A DNA stretch of 64,000 nt from Agrypnia vestita (Eukaryota > Arthropoda > Insecta > Trichoptera > Phryganeidae). Made by a program: the position numbers and the translations under genes. The stretch spans positions 124,001 through 188,000 of the forward strand of contig JADDOH010004207.1 of the NCBI GenBank assembly GCA_016648135.1. Reading direction: 5' to 3'. Below are positions 44,971-55,524 of this stretch, in pieces. The notes under the pieces were generated by a model. That model made no database searches. It was not told where the DNA came from and worked only from the letters and a program-made list of their open reading frames with translations. Every line of letters begins with the position of its first letter. Position 1 is the stretch's first letter.

Positions 44971-46424
44971 TTCTGAGATAAATAATCTAAGAAACCTACG
45001 TCTTATTGAAAATAAGAGAAAATAAAAACAATTACCTCCTCAATTTTCCTTTATATATGTCTTTAAATAAATATTTATCTTTTCAATGTGGATGGATATT
45101 GCTGTGTTTGCTACCAAATATTTGATTTGCTACGATGTTTCAGTCTATGATAAAATCAACATTAACTCTATTTTTAGTATAATGTATACTGATAATGTGC
45201 TTAAATCAAATCAATTAACTTTATCGCCCCTCGAAAGAAAAAATTGTAAAATTATTTCATTTAAATCCACTCAGAGTCAGAAAATTTAGTACCCCAGCGC
45301 TATAGTAAAGCTATAAAACTCGGCTCCAGAAAGCGTACAAACGCGCTGAACAAAATGAATATACTTCTAAAATTCATCCCTCTCTGAACAATTTATTTTT
45401 CAACGTGTTGAGCTTAACTAAGGAGAAAGCGCTGATAAATCTGAACAAATTTCACCTGCCATAACGGCGGATTCCATAAAACTATTGCCTTGGGGCTATA
45501 AACCTATTAAAATGGAAAACACTTCGGCGTCGTCCATCTTGCCGTGGGAAGGCGGGAAGAGGTAATTTCCCGCGCATAAACAACGTAATCGAATGAAGAT
45601 AACTTCCCGATAAGTATTAAGTCATCAAAATGGCTTGCAACAATTACCATTACACCGTAAGTTAATAAAAATTTAACGTGTTAAAAACAAAAATAAATTA
45701 AAACACAGTAAATCTTCGATTTAATCAGATAAAACTACTAACGTATTCGGACGAAGGGGTATGCGTTTTAAATTAAAGTAGATTCGTTTTCAAAAATTAT
45801 GCTGGAAATGAAGCAAAAAGAGCAAAAATATATTTTTTTAAGATAGTAAAATATACATATTAGTAGATACTAAATGTCTTCGCCAATACATTTAACACTG
45901 CACTGAACTCCTACCTGTGTTAATTTCCTAGTTATATGGGAATACATATCGCATAAGTATTAATTGCCGCGTCATTTTTTTTATAAATGAGACACTAAAT
46001 TACACGAGTATTTTATGCTTTTTAGTATTAAAATGACTAACTCATGTGAGGTACCGTAGGTAGGTGTAGTAATGTTGAAAATATTAATGAAAATATGTGT
46101 AAAATAGCACACAAAGAGCGAAGAAGACTAAGATAATAAATAAGATAAACATTCTGGCAATTTCATTACAAATTGGCTGTTTTTTATACACATATATATA
46201 TGTTCTTATTATTAAAATAAATTAGATGAAAATAAACGTGCTCAGAATCAAAATAGGTTAACATACCTAGAAAGAATTTTATTGTCTTGCAGAAACGTAT
46301 TCTAAATACATTATTTCTTATGTCCTAGATATTATACTTTAAAATTGATAAGCTTTTACTAAAAAGCATCTAAAACATATAAATATGTTTGCGAGAGTAT
46401 TTACACTAACTTGCCATCAAGCTG
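44971..46424. other. No gene; mixed block at 45.44-45.66 kb
   Basis: The block (CATAACGGCGGATTCC, ACTTCGGCGTCGTCCATC, GGCGGGAAGAGG) is unique and less A+T-rich. The rest is A+T-rich, including an unrecognised 67-codon frame at 45086-45289. Confidence 0.35.
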
Positions 46425-46495
46425 TTTCTCCGCGGAGGTAGGCAGAGAGGATAGAGCACCACACTCTTTTTTCCTGACACTCATTTATTATGAGA
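46425..46495 (-). pseudogene. Extreme C-terminal scrap of non-LTR polymerase
   Basis: The minus strand translates NECQEKRVWCSILSAYL then RGETA and a stop, matching CQDRRMWRSILSAYPHGETA at the end of the 10.4 kb relic. Only about 20 codons remain, a heavily 5'-truncated insertion. Confidence 0.7.
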
Positions 46496-47176
46496 GCATT
46501 TATCAGTTGTCAAATTGATTTTTTGCAAGTAAATCATGTTCAAACGCATCATGTTCTATTTTAGAGTGAGTTTTTATGTATGTTAGTGCAATTAATGCAG
46601 TATATTTCAATAACGACCTTTAAGTTAAAAACAATAGTGAATTAATAATGTAATAATTATCACTTAATTAAATTATTTTCAAATATACCTTGTTTAATGT
46701 ATTTTAAACTCAGCCAAGTCTTAATATTTGAATATATATTAGATACAAATCGAAAATTTTATCTGCTAAATCCCAATTCATTTAACCGAATTGTGCAAAA
46801 TCGAGAGTTTACTGTACGTTTAAGCAAATTATAAACAATATATATATATATAGCTAGCTGTTGGACCGTTATGTCCCTCAATCGCCGAAATTGTATTAAT
46901 GATTATATATACATGTAAATGAAAATTATTTAAATGCGAATCTTAAATAAATGTAAATGTCAATATGGAAACTATGGATTTCATAAATAAATAAATATAT
47001 GAACGCGATAAATCTAGGAAAATAGTCGAGAGCATCAGCAGGTCACGATTCTCAATAATGAGGGAAGCGATTGGGAATGTAGAAGTAGCATTCAGTCTTC
47101 AGTAGCCCGGACTTGCAAATGACATATTGGGAACTTTTCGACCGACTGTACACACCTATATGATGTTTATTAAAGA
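46496..47176. other. No recognisable gene; short TA run
   Basis: A+T-rich, with a TATATATATATA run at about 46838-46851. Confidence 0.4.
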
Positions 47177-47372
47177 ACTAGCTGTAATCCATCAAAAATG
47201 ATGGTTTATGTCGGTTCCTAAGGAATAAGTATTTATTAAAATTATTTTTAAAAATCGAAAAAAATTATTTTCGTAAATTTTCTTTCGATTTTTTTTGTTA
47301 ATGTAAAGAAGTTACGACGTTACGGGGACGGATGGACGGACGGACAGACAACGAAATTATTATAATTGGGAT
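47177..47372 (+). repeat. T-family repeat with GACG microsatellite
   Basis: It begins ACTAGCTGTAATCCATCAAA and AATGATGGTTTATGTCGG, and ends GGGGACGGATGGACGGACGG with ACAGACAACGAAATTATTAT. Start and end match the inverted copy at 29.83-29.98 kb; the end also matches 26.55-26.60 kb. Confidence 0.6.
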
Positions 47373-47429
47373 GTTTGTTTTAATTTTCCTTATTTTTTTC
47401 AATTTATATTTTAATTAAATAATTAATTA

Positions 47430-48370
47430 ATGTTTCGATGGAAGTCCTACATCGAACATTCCAGAATAGTTCCGCGTAGTGAAGAAACCTCCAAAAGATT
47501 ATGGAATGTTCTGATACGTCACGCGCCTTCTATACATACTGGCGGGGGGCGCGAGGTTGCGGTTCATGCTGTGATCAGCGAGCGACAAAATACGGAGCAA
47601 ATTACAGTGTAACGTTTAAGTATATACGGATTTTTTGCCCAACTTGTAAAAGATAATGGACAGCGAAATTTTGCAAATAATTTTTAATTTTAATCTAGAA
47701 AGATCTATGTGTATCTCTGACACAAGGGGTTCACTAACTATTTTCAAATAAAGGTGATTATTGTTCTTAGTGTTTTATTTAAATATTATACGTGACAATA
47801 GTATTTTACCTGTTATATTTTTGATTTTGATAACTTTTTTCCTGTTAAAATGATTTTTTTGGACGGCAACTTGTGGTAACTCATCGGACGCTTGCTTTCT
47901 ACTGCTGGAATAAGGTCTTCCAAAGGTTTTTAGCGGCCAGTCGGCGTCTTATTCTATATATCTATTCTAGAACTAACTTCTATAAACTAAAAACGGTTCT
48001 AGAATATTCCACGCTACGCACGCATCCAGATGACGTACATCAAGCTCTAGCTGGAGGGAATTAATAAAGCACGCAATATTCCCGCGGACCGAGGAGATAA
48101 CGAATTTTTAATGAGGTCAAGTAATTAATTTCGCGATTTTCACGTGGAGCGCCTCTCCTTCATCTGCTCGCCTTCAGACCGTAATTATAATACAGAATCC
48201 CTTAACTTAAGTTCCCGGCTCGTATTTTTCTTCATTTCTTTATGATTCCACTTTAATCCCCGCTTAGGAGAGCGGAGGGCAGGTATTTAAATAAGTGGGG
48301 TCAGAAGAACACGGTGAATAATTGCATTAGACTTAATCGCAGCTTCCGTTCCAGAATATTCTACGTGTTT
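47430..48370. promoter_or_regulatory. Cluster of heat-shock-element-like sites
   Basis: Three perfect triple sites occur within 0.95 kb: GAACATTCCAGAA at 47454-47466 (with a further TTC at 47470-47472), TTCTAGAATATTC at 47997-48009 and TTCCAGAATATTC at 48349-48361. Pairs occur at 47504-47511 (GAATGTTC) and 47965-47972 (TTCTAGAA). The block is less A+T-rich than its flanks. Frames of 60 and 63 codons here are unrecognised. The spacing fits heat shock factor binding; no TATA box or coding start was found beside them, so they may belong to an LTR or other mobile promoter. Confidence 0.4.
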
Positions 48371-48869
48371 AAATTACACGGGAAAAACGCGATCGTAAAG
48401 CGTCGTAAAAAGGGGTCAAATTTAAAGGTGAGAGTAGGTATTATGTTACTGTGTTTTTAACACAATTTCGTTTCGCTTATTATTCAGATGGCTATTGTGT
48501 CAAAATACAATTAGCCAGATCCTGACGTGAATACTGACAACAAAGGCGACAAACAACAAGCGTGGATCAGTGGTTCTTGGAAAAGGAAAACAGGTATTCG
48601 AGACCCTTACTCCCATTTTAAGATGAGTGCTTTAAATTGTTTGTGTAGCCCCAGTGAAAAGGGTAACTGATATTAAATCTAAATATTATTATAAAAAGTG
48701 TGCATTTTAATTTTTTTAACAGCCTGCTACCACAGACCATGACTGACCTTGATTTCTAAATGTTAAAGGCATAAAATCTCAGTTTTGAATAGTTACTTGA
48801 TATGTGAAGCCTTTCATGTGGTGCAAAACATTGGCTGTTTATTAATTATCACTTAATAGTACTTCATCA
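48371..48869. other. No recognisable gene
   Basis: Mixed to A+T-rich sequence without recognised features. Confidence 0.4.
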
Positions 48870-49130
48870 TCCCTGTTGGTTCTACAACCACTGGCGGGCC
48901 TTAGCCTCCTCAAGAGTCTTTCTCTATTCATTTTGACCTCATGCTAGCTCTCTCCAGTTCTAAATCTTCAAGGCGGATATGTCTTTGAGGATATTGTCGC
49001 GCCGTTTTAATTTTGACCTTCCTAAGCTCCTTCGCCCTATTGGTCTTGAATTCAGCAGGGACTTGGGTGCTTGTTGTTCGGTCATTCTCTTCACATGACC
49101 CAGCAGCTACCAAAGTCTCACCAATTTTAT
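48870..49130 (-). pseudogene. Non-LTR polymerase C-terminal relic, second lineage
   Basis: In one minus-strand frame it reads LNSRPIGRRSLGRSKLK, RRDNILKDISALKI, stop, NWRELA, stop, GQNE, stop, RKTLEEAKARQWL and a final stop. The order GRR-GRPK-RW-D, NWRELA, EEAKAR is the classic end of insect non-LTR polymerases. The 88-codon open frame here (49194-48928) is a different frame of the same DNA and not a protein. Three in-frame stops show age. Confidence 0.75.
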
Positions 49131-50635
49131 AATTTTGTTTTACTCTTAGTTCTTTCAACAAAGTATAGAGCTCATTTTTGTGGCGTTTGCGCACTCTACT
49201 AGGCTACGCTTGTCCCAGAGTGGCGTTATAGAACACAATTATAATATTTTTAAAATTCATCAGTAATATTTATTTTCATAAGGTAGTAATTATGTATCTA
49301 CAAAGTATCAAGTGCAGTGTTAGTGAGTCAGAGGTTGAGTGAGTCATAAGTCCAAGTGTAAATGTGTAGAATAATTGTTTAATGTAAAAAGGGTTAAAGT
49401 TTTGTTTAAGATTATTTTTTATTTTCCTTAATTAATTCATTTATTTATATAGGTATACATTTTTATTTATAGAAAATGCAATTTATGAGTACCTACTAGT
49501 CTTATGAGCTTTTTTTAAACTAATATTTTAGTGTTACTGGACAACAGTCTGGATTTTATCTGATTTTGGAGGCGGAAATAACAGCGCTTCTGGATCTCTT
49601 CTATATTATTCTATTTTTTTAGTAAGCTTGTATTTGGATATTCAATATTTTACTATTTACTTATAAATTCTTAGTATAAATAAATATATTTGACAAGACA
49701 TCTCTATCCCTACCTCTGAATGTTATTTATTCGAGTTCGACCATTCACCTCTACCTCCAGTTCGCTACAGAATTCTCAGTGAAGATTCATCTAATTACCG
49801 TTGTGATTTTAGATATCCGCAGGGTTAGATGTCTCTCAATCTTCTTTAGACTCTGAATATCACAAAGTTTTCAAAGACTGGAAATGTGATGAAATTCAAT
49901 ACATTTCTCATCAACTTAAATCTCACAACTAAGAAATATAAAATTCACAATTTCAAATATATAATATTTTGTGATAGTTTAAAAACAAGAATATTTTAGT
50001 TATTTCGTAAACAAATCTCACTAAGTGATTGAAATAAATAAAATTTATTTATGAAACAGCAATTAAAAATAATGATTGAAAAATTAAAACCTGATGATAT
50101 TAAATGTAATTCTGAATACAATAAGAAGATTCTGTTTGCATCCTATGCCAACCGAGATGAAAGGGAGTATTACGCGAATGACTGAGGGGTAGCGATTATG
50201 AAAGACAGGATCATCCCTTAGTGTGATTACGGGATATTAAGCGGCAATAAAGGAAAAATGTACCGTATGGAGCTAAGAGAATAAGAAAAGCAATACCGAA
50301 ACATTAATGTGACATAATAATAATTATTGATATAAAGGATATTCATTATATTTTCAAAACATGTCAAATATTACAAATTTATAACACCTCATAAGGATTT
50401 GATCGGGACCTTTCATTTTTCCACTAACATATCACATATAGGTACCTATATTAAATTAGGAATTATTATCAAGAATCGGTCTGTTTTGTTCGCAACTTGA
50501 TAAATAGAATTATGAATTCAAAATCTTTAATTGTTTATATATCCACCTACCAAATCACTAATCGAAACATGACAAACAATAAAAGAATGCCATAGTAAAA
50601 AACATCGTACAATTTGGTACCAACACATAATTGAA
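49131..50635. other. Long A+T-rich spacer, no gene
   Basis: No frame, repeat landmark or G+C-rich block recognised in 1.5 kb. CACTCTGGGACAAGCGTAGC at about 49206-49225 may be the upstream continuation of the RT relic in another frame. Confidence 0.4.
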
Positions 50636-50965
50636 GCCTGGAGCTGGCAGAAGTGGAAGAAGAGAAAATGAGATTAGATATTAGGTACATATATGGCCAA
50701 AGATTGTAAAGTAGAGTAAATAATGTTAAAAACAGAGAATAGTTAGAAAGATATGTTAGAGGAGAATGGATATATTCAAAAGGATGCTTGTGAAAGACTT
50801 GGCTCGTTAGAAACCTCAAAAATTGACGAGCTTGCATTCAGAAGAGACGAGAAGATATATGAATGTGGATGAGACAAGAGTTGTATGTCAGGACATAAGA
50901 GTATGGCGCTCCATCAACTCTGCCTACTGTCAAGGAAAAACGTGCATTTTGGTAGTTAATAAGTA
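50636..50965 (+). pseudogene. Non-LTR polymerase C-terminal relic
   Basis: Nucleotide blocks GAAGCCTGGAGCTGGCAGAA, GACGAGCTTGCATTCAGAAG, ATGAATGTGGATGAGACAAG, GTATGTCAGGACATAAGAGT and ATGGCGCTCCATC follow the 10.4 kb relic in order, with deletions removing the GHIERM and GRPLKTW blocks. The short-repeat tail GGTAGTTAATAAGTAAGC follows. Non-functional. Confidence 0.78.
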
Positions 50966-51150
50966 AGCAATTCTACCTTCCATTCAGGGAAGGTAATGAA
51001 AATAAAATGCAATACATTATGTTATTCACCCACAAAGCTTATTCAAACACTACAAACATTTTAATTATATGAATTTTAATTAATGAAAAATAAATGGAAT
51101 ATAAAATTTTTAAATTTTCAAAGGAAGCAAATACTTGGTGGTGATACATT
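50966..51150. other. No recognisable gene
   Basis: A+T-rich sequence between the RT relic and the inverted repeat. Confidence 0.4.
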
Positions 51151-51200
51151 ATAATTAAATAAATAATAATAACTTTGTTATACACCACTTATATTTATTA

Positions 51201-51247
51201 AAAATCCAACCGGGTTTCGCTACTACCGTAGCTTCTTCAGGGATCTT
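51201..51247 (-). ncRNA. Hammerhead ribozyme-like motif, left arm
   Basis: This is the mirror of the motif at 51474-51520, read on the minus strand, identical by eye. It has the same core and stems and a predicted cleavage between 51208 and 51207. A transcript spanning both arms would let the two motifs pair with each other as long duplex instead of folding separately. Confidence 0.65.
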
Positions 51248-51473
51248 AACTGTCTAAACATACAAAAGTTATGCGCTTATATACTAGTGTGAAAGGTGGA
51301 AGGACGGAGTGCCAATAGTGGGGGTAGGGGGTGGGATTATACATATAATATATGTAATAATATACTGTATAATATACTGTATAATCCCACCCCCTACCCC
51401 TACTATTGGCACTCCGTCCTTCCACCTTTCACACTAGTATATAAGCGCATAACTTTTGTATGTTTAGACAGTT

Positions 51474-51520
51474 AAGATCCCTGAAGAAGCTACGGTAGTA
51501 GCGAAACCCGGTTGGATTTT
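51474..51520 (+). ncRNA. Hammerhead ribozyme-like motif, right arm
   Basis: Order: stem I strand AAGATCC, core CTGAAGA, one A, stem II GCTAC / GTAGC closed by GGTA, core GAAA, short stem III CC-C-GG, then TT and the second stem I strand GGATTTT. AAGATCC pairs with GGATTTT over 7 bp including one G-T. Cleavage would fall after 51513. The extra A after CTGAAGA also occurs at 19.58 and 62.34 kb. The tiny self-complementary stem III (AACC-C-GGTT) fits the small hammerheads described in Penelope-like elements that act as dimers. Activity is inferred, not shown. Confidence 0.7.
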
Positions 51521-51570
51521 TAATAAATATAAGTGGTGTATAACAAAGTTATTATTATTTATTTAATTAT

Positions 51571-52019
51571 AAATTTTTTTATCGTCGGTACCTAAATATA
51601 ATGATATATTAACCTTATTTGGTATAAAGAATAGACAAGATAAGAAACATATGCGATAAGAGCGAAAAGTTAAAACATATTAGTGTACAATCAGGAAAAA
51701 CTAAATACTTTTAAATTCAAAATTTTTAAATTAATTCTGTTCTAATATATATAATTAATTTCAAATATAAATAATAATTTTCTTGTTATCAATAAAAAAT
51801 AAATAATTAGTTTTTAACTTGAGTCAAAATTGCACAAAACGCCAAGTATATTTACTCCGCAATAAGGAGAAAATCATTAAAAACGTAGTACGAGATGGCT
51901 GTAGTGTGGTGGTGGGAAGGGAGAGATCCCCAGTCTACTTGATTTACGTATAAAATTTAAATGAGTTTCCATGTACTTAGCAGAGTAAAACTAATTTGAT
52001 GTCAGATATGTGCCAATCT
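51571..52019. other. No recognisable gene
   Basis: A+T-rich sequence with a plain patch at 51890-51940. No supported feature. Confidence 0.4.
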
Positions 52020-52345
52020 CGAGCGGGAGATAAATGAGCTGTTTGGCGGGGCTTTATTGCCCATAAGGGGGTTTAATGACCCCGCTTGAGAAAGTCTGAC
52101 AAATTGGCCTTTAATCTGTGAAATGAAGCGGAAACATTTTTATTTCTCGATACTTAAATGTTAATATCCTCGAGTACGGACTGCCGACATCTTTTTAATT
52201 CCTATCGAATCGGGACGGCCATTTTATTAACTCTCGGATATTTATAGAGACTGATTGTCTTCAGTGAATATCAAGATGCAGTACTTCGTATTACATACTG
52301 TGGTGTATTTAAGCCGTTCGCATTATCGAGAGTACAAAGGGGCGC
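52020..52345. other. Mixed-composition block upstream of candidate promoter
   Basis: Less A+T-rich unique sequence (CGAGCGGGAGATAAATGAGC, TTTGGCGGGGCTTTATTGCC). It leads without interruption into the TATA-box region at 52349, so it may be promoter-proximal regulatory DNA. Confidence 0.3.
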
Positions 52346-52640
52346 GGCTATAAAAGATGAGTGTACGTACTCGCGCTTTCTCTTCATTAGTCAGTAGGCA
52401 GTTAGCATTGGGACTAGTTTAGCGTCGGTTGACACAAAGTACTCGGCTATACTGAAGATAATCGCAACCACCTGGTCTTTAGTTAGTTTGGTTTAGTTTA
52501 GTTTGTTTTGGGATGTATCACACACAGCTTTGTTTTATACGGTGACTTTATATCACAGTTTGGCAAGTCTTTGAGCAAAACAGCAGTCTTTGTGATACTG
52601 CAGGAAGTACTATTGACTGTGTGAACTTCACAGCGACCAA
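52346..52640 (+). promoter_or_regulatory. Candidate TATA promoter and 5' UTR-like leader
   Basis: GGCTATAAAAGATG carries a consensus TATAAAAG at 52349-52356 in a G+C-rich context. Start candidates are TTCATT (about 52384) and initiator-like TCAGT (52391-52395), which lie 37-44 bases from the TATA, slightly farther than ideal. The following 200 bases are stop-rich, of mixed composition and resemble a 5' leader. The next frame (52621-52848) has no recognised protein. If real, coding exons would lie beyond an intron. It is unlike M1, whose TATAAAAG lies in a repeat end. Confidence 0.35.
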
Positions 52641-52964
52641 AAGAAATACCTGCCTTTTTAGCTTCCATTATAAACGTAGATGTAACATCTGCATAACAAA
52701 CGAAAGTAGGCTATCTAGACAACTTGTTAATGCTCACACTTCTCAGATATACAAAAGCTTTTTTACACCATTTTTAAACAACACGGTCCACAAAAATAAA
52801 CGAATACTTATCTACTCTATTTTTGAACAAGTTATTTTTTCTTCTTAAATGATCCAAAAAATAATTAATAATTAAAAACAATATCTGAAATCTTCACTGT
52901 TTGATGTATAGTATATATTTTTCACACGGTTTTCGTTTGTAGTATCTACCCCGTAAAAAACACA
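52641..52964. other. No recognisable gene
   Basis: A+T-rich sequence without recognised features beyond the chance frame noted above. Confidence 0.35.
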
Positions 52965-53110
52965 CATTAGGTTCAATTAGTATAGAGAAATATACCTCAA
53001 AAATTTTGAGGCTTAAGTAAATTACATAGATGTACTGTAACTTCAGCGGGAATCGAACTCGGCAGTCCCGATATGAGAAGATAGTGTCATGGCTGTTGGA
53101 CTATGAAGTT
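52965..53110 (-). repeat. SINE1, tRNA-Glu-like head, copy 1
   Basis: On the minus strand: a D-arm-like TCATAGTCCAACAGCC, an anticodon-loop-like TTCTCAT (complement at 53073-53079), and a B-box GAGTTCGATTCCC (53060-53048). The 3' body ends CTAATTGAACCTAATG. It shares the loop and the TAATTGAACCT end with the copy at 53.55 kb. The acceptor ends do not pair, so it is not a tRNA gene. Confidence 0.65.
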
Positions 53111-53447
53111 TTTGAAAGCCATATAACGTGTACATTACATCTTTTCAGTTCAAATCTAACCTATACTTATAGAAAATTGATTACTATTAACTATGCGCAT
53201 GCAGTGAGTAAATTGAAGCATGAGTTTTTCGTAAAAGTATACCAAATATTTATCTGAGAGAATATTATGATATTTTAAAATCTGTATAATACGAGTATGA
53301 TAATAATTATGAAAATAATATTAAAAGATATATATTAATTTTTTTTTTAAGACGTATATTATATACTACTTTCAAAATGATTTTGTGGTGACAATATTAA
53401 ACTTTTGCAGTAGAACTTAAGCAGGATATGTATTAATTTCATTAAAT

Positions 53448-53530
53448 ACTAGCTGTAACCTATCAAAAATTACGGTACTTTTACGTGCCGGTTATTATAT
53501 ATACGTGCCGAAATTATTATGTTTGATTAA
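53448..53530 (+). repeat. T-family fragment
   Basis: ACTAGCTGTAACCTATCAAA and AATTACGGTAC match the start of the T copies at 29.98 kb (inverted) and 47.18 kb. The remainder is missing. TACGTGCCG occurs twice in close succession. Confidence 0.5.
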
Positions 53531-53544
53531 TATTAATTTTTAAA

Positions 53545-53668
53545 GCTACAATAGGCCAGGTTCAATTAATGTAGCGAGTCACTTCACAAAAACACCAGGA
53601 ATCGAACCTGGAACTTCGGCATGAGAAGCCAGTTTCATGCCCACTAGACTACGGGAGCCGCCAGGGTT
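53545..53668 (-). repeat. SINE1, tRNA-Glu-like head, copy 2
   Basis: Minus strand: GGCTCCCGTAGTCTAGTGGG (A-box TAGTCTAGTGGG), then a loop TTCTCAT with CTC in the anticodon position (complement at 53623-53625), then a T-arm CCAGG-TTCGATT-CCTGG paired perfectly. The body ends TTAATTGAACCTGG. The 5' end does not pair with sequence after the T-arm, so this is a tRNA-Glu-derived SINE rather than a tRNA gene. It is the better preserved of the two. Confidence 0.75.
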
Positions 53669-53899
53669 ATATAGCTGAAGTGGGTTATATAAAGGTCACT
53701 TTAACTGGAGCACTAACACTTAGGGTAAGAAGTTGTTAAAATAGGGACCCCATACTGAATACGTGGGCTGTCCCCCAATAAAGGATTTCGTTTGGCTAAG
53801 GAATATTCTAAGTGCAAAAATTATTAAAAATGAGTATTACGCTCTTGTTCACTCTCTGTTCATATGCGGCATTATCGGATGGGGGGTTCATATAAAAAA
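53669..53899. other. No recognisable gene
   Basis: Mixed sequence without recognised features. Confidence 0.4.
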
Positions 53900-54480
53900 A
53901 TTAAACTAAATCATATCACATTATTAAATACTGAAAAAAACACCTTATCAACAAAAGATCTATTTCCAGTACCAAACGTGGATGATATTTTCAAGTATTT
54001 AAAATATACAAGAAACCAGGAATACTTTAATGAGTGAACTTTACAGGAATGAGAAATGGAAGCCAAATCATAACGTTTAAATTTAAAATAACCCAAATGC
54101 GGAACCACTTTATTTATAAAGTCATTAAGTACTACAATAATCTTCCTATCGAGATACGCCACATCAACAATCTTTCAGAATAAATTAAAAAAATTAAAAT
54201 CTCTTTAAAATCCAATTTGAATTCATAAACCGTTTAAAAATAAAGCATTTTTCAAAAATCTTACATTTAATTCATAATCTTATTATCTTCTATTACCACC
54301 CCTATTATTAAATAATTCACATAAATATGTACCTATATACAAAAAAACAACTGAGGCTCCCTTATCAAGAACTTTTCTTCACTTATGAAGTATACATGAC
54401 TAACAAAGTCTAAAAAAAATGTCAATTTAATATGTAAATATGTAAGATTTACATAAGATAAATAAAAAAAATATGAAATA
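53900..54480 (+). pseudogene. Decayed non-LTR polymerase C-terminal tail
   Basis: At about 54117-54178 the plus strand reads YKVIKYYNNLPIEIRHINNL, matching the xxWNxLPxEIRxxxSL block near the end of jockey/CR1-like polymerases. Upstream RNEKWKPNHNV is in another frame. The polymerase frame then breaks, and a long A+T-rich 3' region ends at about 54455-54470 in GATAAATAAAAAAAAT. The 83-codon minus frame here is an antisense shadow. Confidence 0.6.
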
Positions 54481-54984
54481 GTGATTAAATATAAGTTTAA
54501 ACGAGTAATAATATGGTTAAACAGGATAGAAACATATAAGTAGTGCTCGTTTCTCGCTACCTATCCGTACAAAAATTCAATACGACACAACGGAAACTTT
54601 TTCGTTTATGTTAAATTATGCACTGCTCAATAAATTATAGGTAAGAATTTATGGGCTGTATCAAAGCAATCGGATGTTTTTACATTTTATCGATATTACA
54701 CACAGTGAAATAATATTATTATGCAAAGTAAAAGGCAGAAAAAATACTGTTCTCTATGGAAATATAACAAGGTATCGGGAACAAACAAAGTGGGCACATA
54801 ACAAAGTAATACAGTGATGTAAGAAAAAAATTCTAACGAAAGATATATAAACCATGGAGCAATATGATTGTGTTATTTTGAAATTTAATACCTAGAAGAG
54901 GAAAAATAGTAAATAAAACAATATCCACATATATAATTTGAATTCGTATCCACGTATATATTTTACCACGATTATATTATACCT
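54481..54984. other. No recognisable gene
   Basis: A+T-rich sequence only. Confidence 0.4.
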
Positions 54985-55080
54985 TCACTTGTTTGTCTGT
55001 TTATCTGGACGGAATTATTTAATCGATATTTCACCCGCTTTCCAATGTTCGATTGAGCTGAAAATTTGCACACATGGCAA
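54985..55080 (-). repeat. Diverged R-related fragment
   Basis: CACTTGTTTGTCTGTTTATC, TCGATATTTCACCCGCTTTC and CGATTGAGCTGAAAATTTGC line up with the start of the 39.95 kb R copy (CGATTTTTGACCCTCTTTCC, CAATCGAGCTGAAACTTGG). Identity is moderate, so it is an old or distantly related copy. Confidence 0.4.
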
Positions 55081-55260
55081 TACATGAATCAATTATCAGA
55101 TTCACTTATTAATTAATTAATTCATCATAATTCAAAGTTTGACACGCAAATTACTTAACGAGCTCGCCAAAAAAGATGGTACTAGTTTTCTACCGAAGTT
55201 ATTTTGTACGCTAGGTAATCTTAAAAGCTAAAAAGTAGAAAATAAGATTACATGAAAAAA
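55081..55260. other. No recognisable gene
   Basis: A+T-rich sequence. Confidence 0.4.
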
Positions 55261-55375
55261 AAAGTTTCTTGCTCAACTCTCCAAATAAAAGCGTAGGCGC
55301 TTTCCCTCCATCTTTATGTGTATCAATACAGTAAGCGCCCACACTTTGTTTGGAGAGTGAAACAAACATTTTTTG
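55261..55375. other. Imperfect hairpin, about 40-bp arms
   Basis: GTTTCTTGCTCAACTCTCCA, AATAAAAGCGTAGGCGCTT at the left mirrors AAGCGCCCACACTTTGTTTG and GAGAGTGAAACAAAC at the right with mismatches. The loop is about 35 bases. Could be a foldback element remnant. Confidence 0.45.
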
Positions 55376-55524
55376 TCCAAAAATTTATTTTTTACTTTTT
55401 ATCAAATTTAATAATAAGCGTGTTTCGTTTTTAATAATTTTTTTAAGTAAATTAATAATTTTATCTGTCACAATATATTATTCATGTAATTTCATAATTT
55501 TATGTTAATTTCTGTTAAGGACTG

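Larger units (their letters stand above)
51151..51570. repeat. Nearly perfect 190-bp inverted duplication of a Penelope-like 3' end
   Basis: The left arm 51151-51340 and right arm 51381-51570 are inverse complements without indels and with about one mismatch by eye; paired coordinates sum to 102721. The 40-base spacer is TA-rich. Each arm holds a hammerhead-like motif, a GGTAGGGGGTGGGATTAT block near the centre and AATAAATATAAGTGGTGT with AACAAAGTTATTATTATT at the outer edge. The outer part matches the 3' ends at 19.5, 34.6 and 62.4 kb. The near-identity points to recent formation or gene conversion. Confidence 0.88.

Noticed and set aside
48928..49194. 88-codon minus frame as a real small gene
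   Set aside because: The adjacent frame reads NWRELA, EEAKAR and GRR-type blocks of a non-LTR polymerase, so the open frame is a frame-shifted reading of a relic.
53598..53660. A tRNA-Glu gene on the minus strand
   Set aside because: The A-box, anticodon-like loop and T-arm are good, but the 5' end cannot pair with sequence after the T-arm and a SINE body with a second copy follows.
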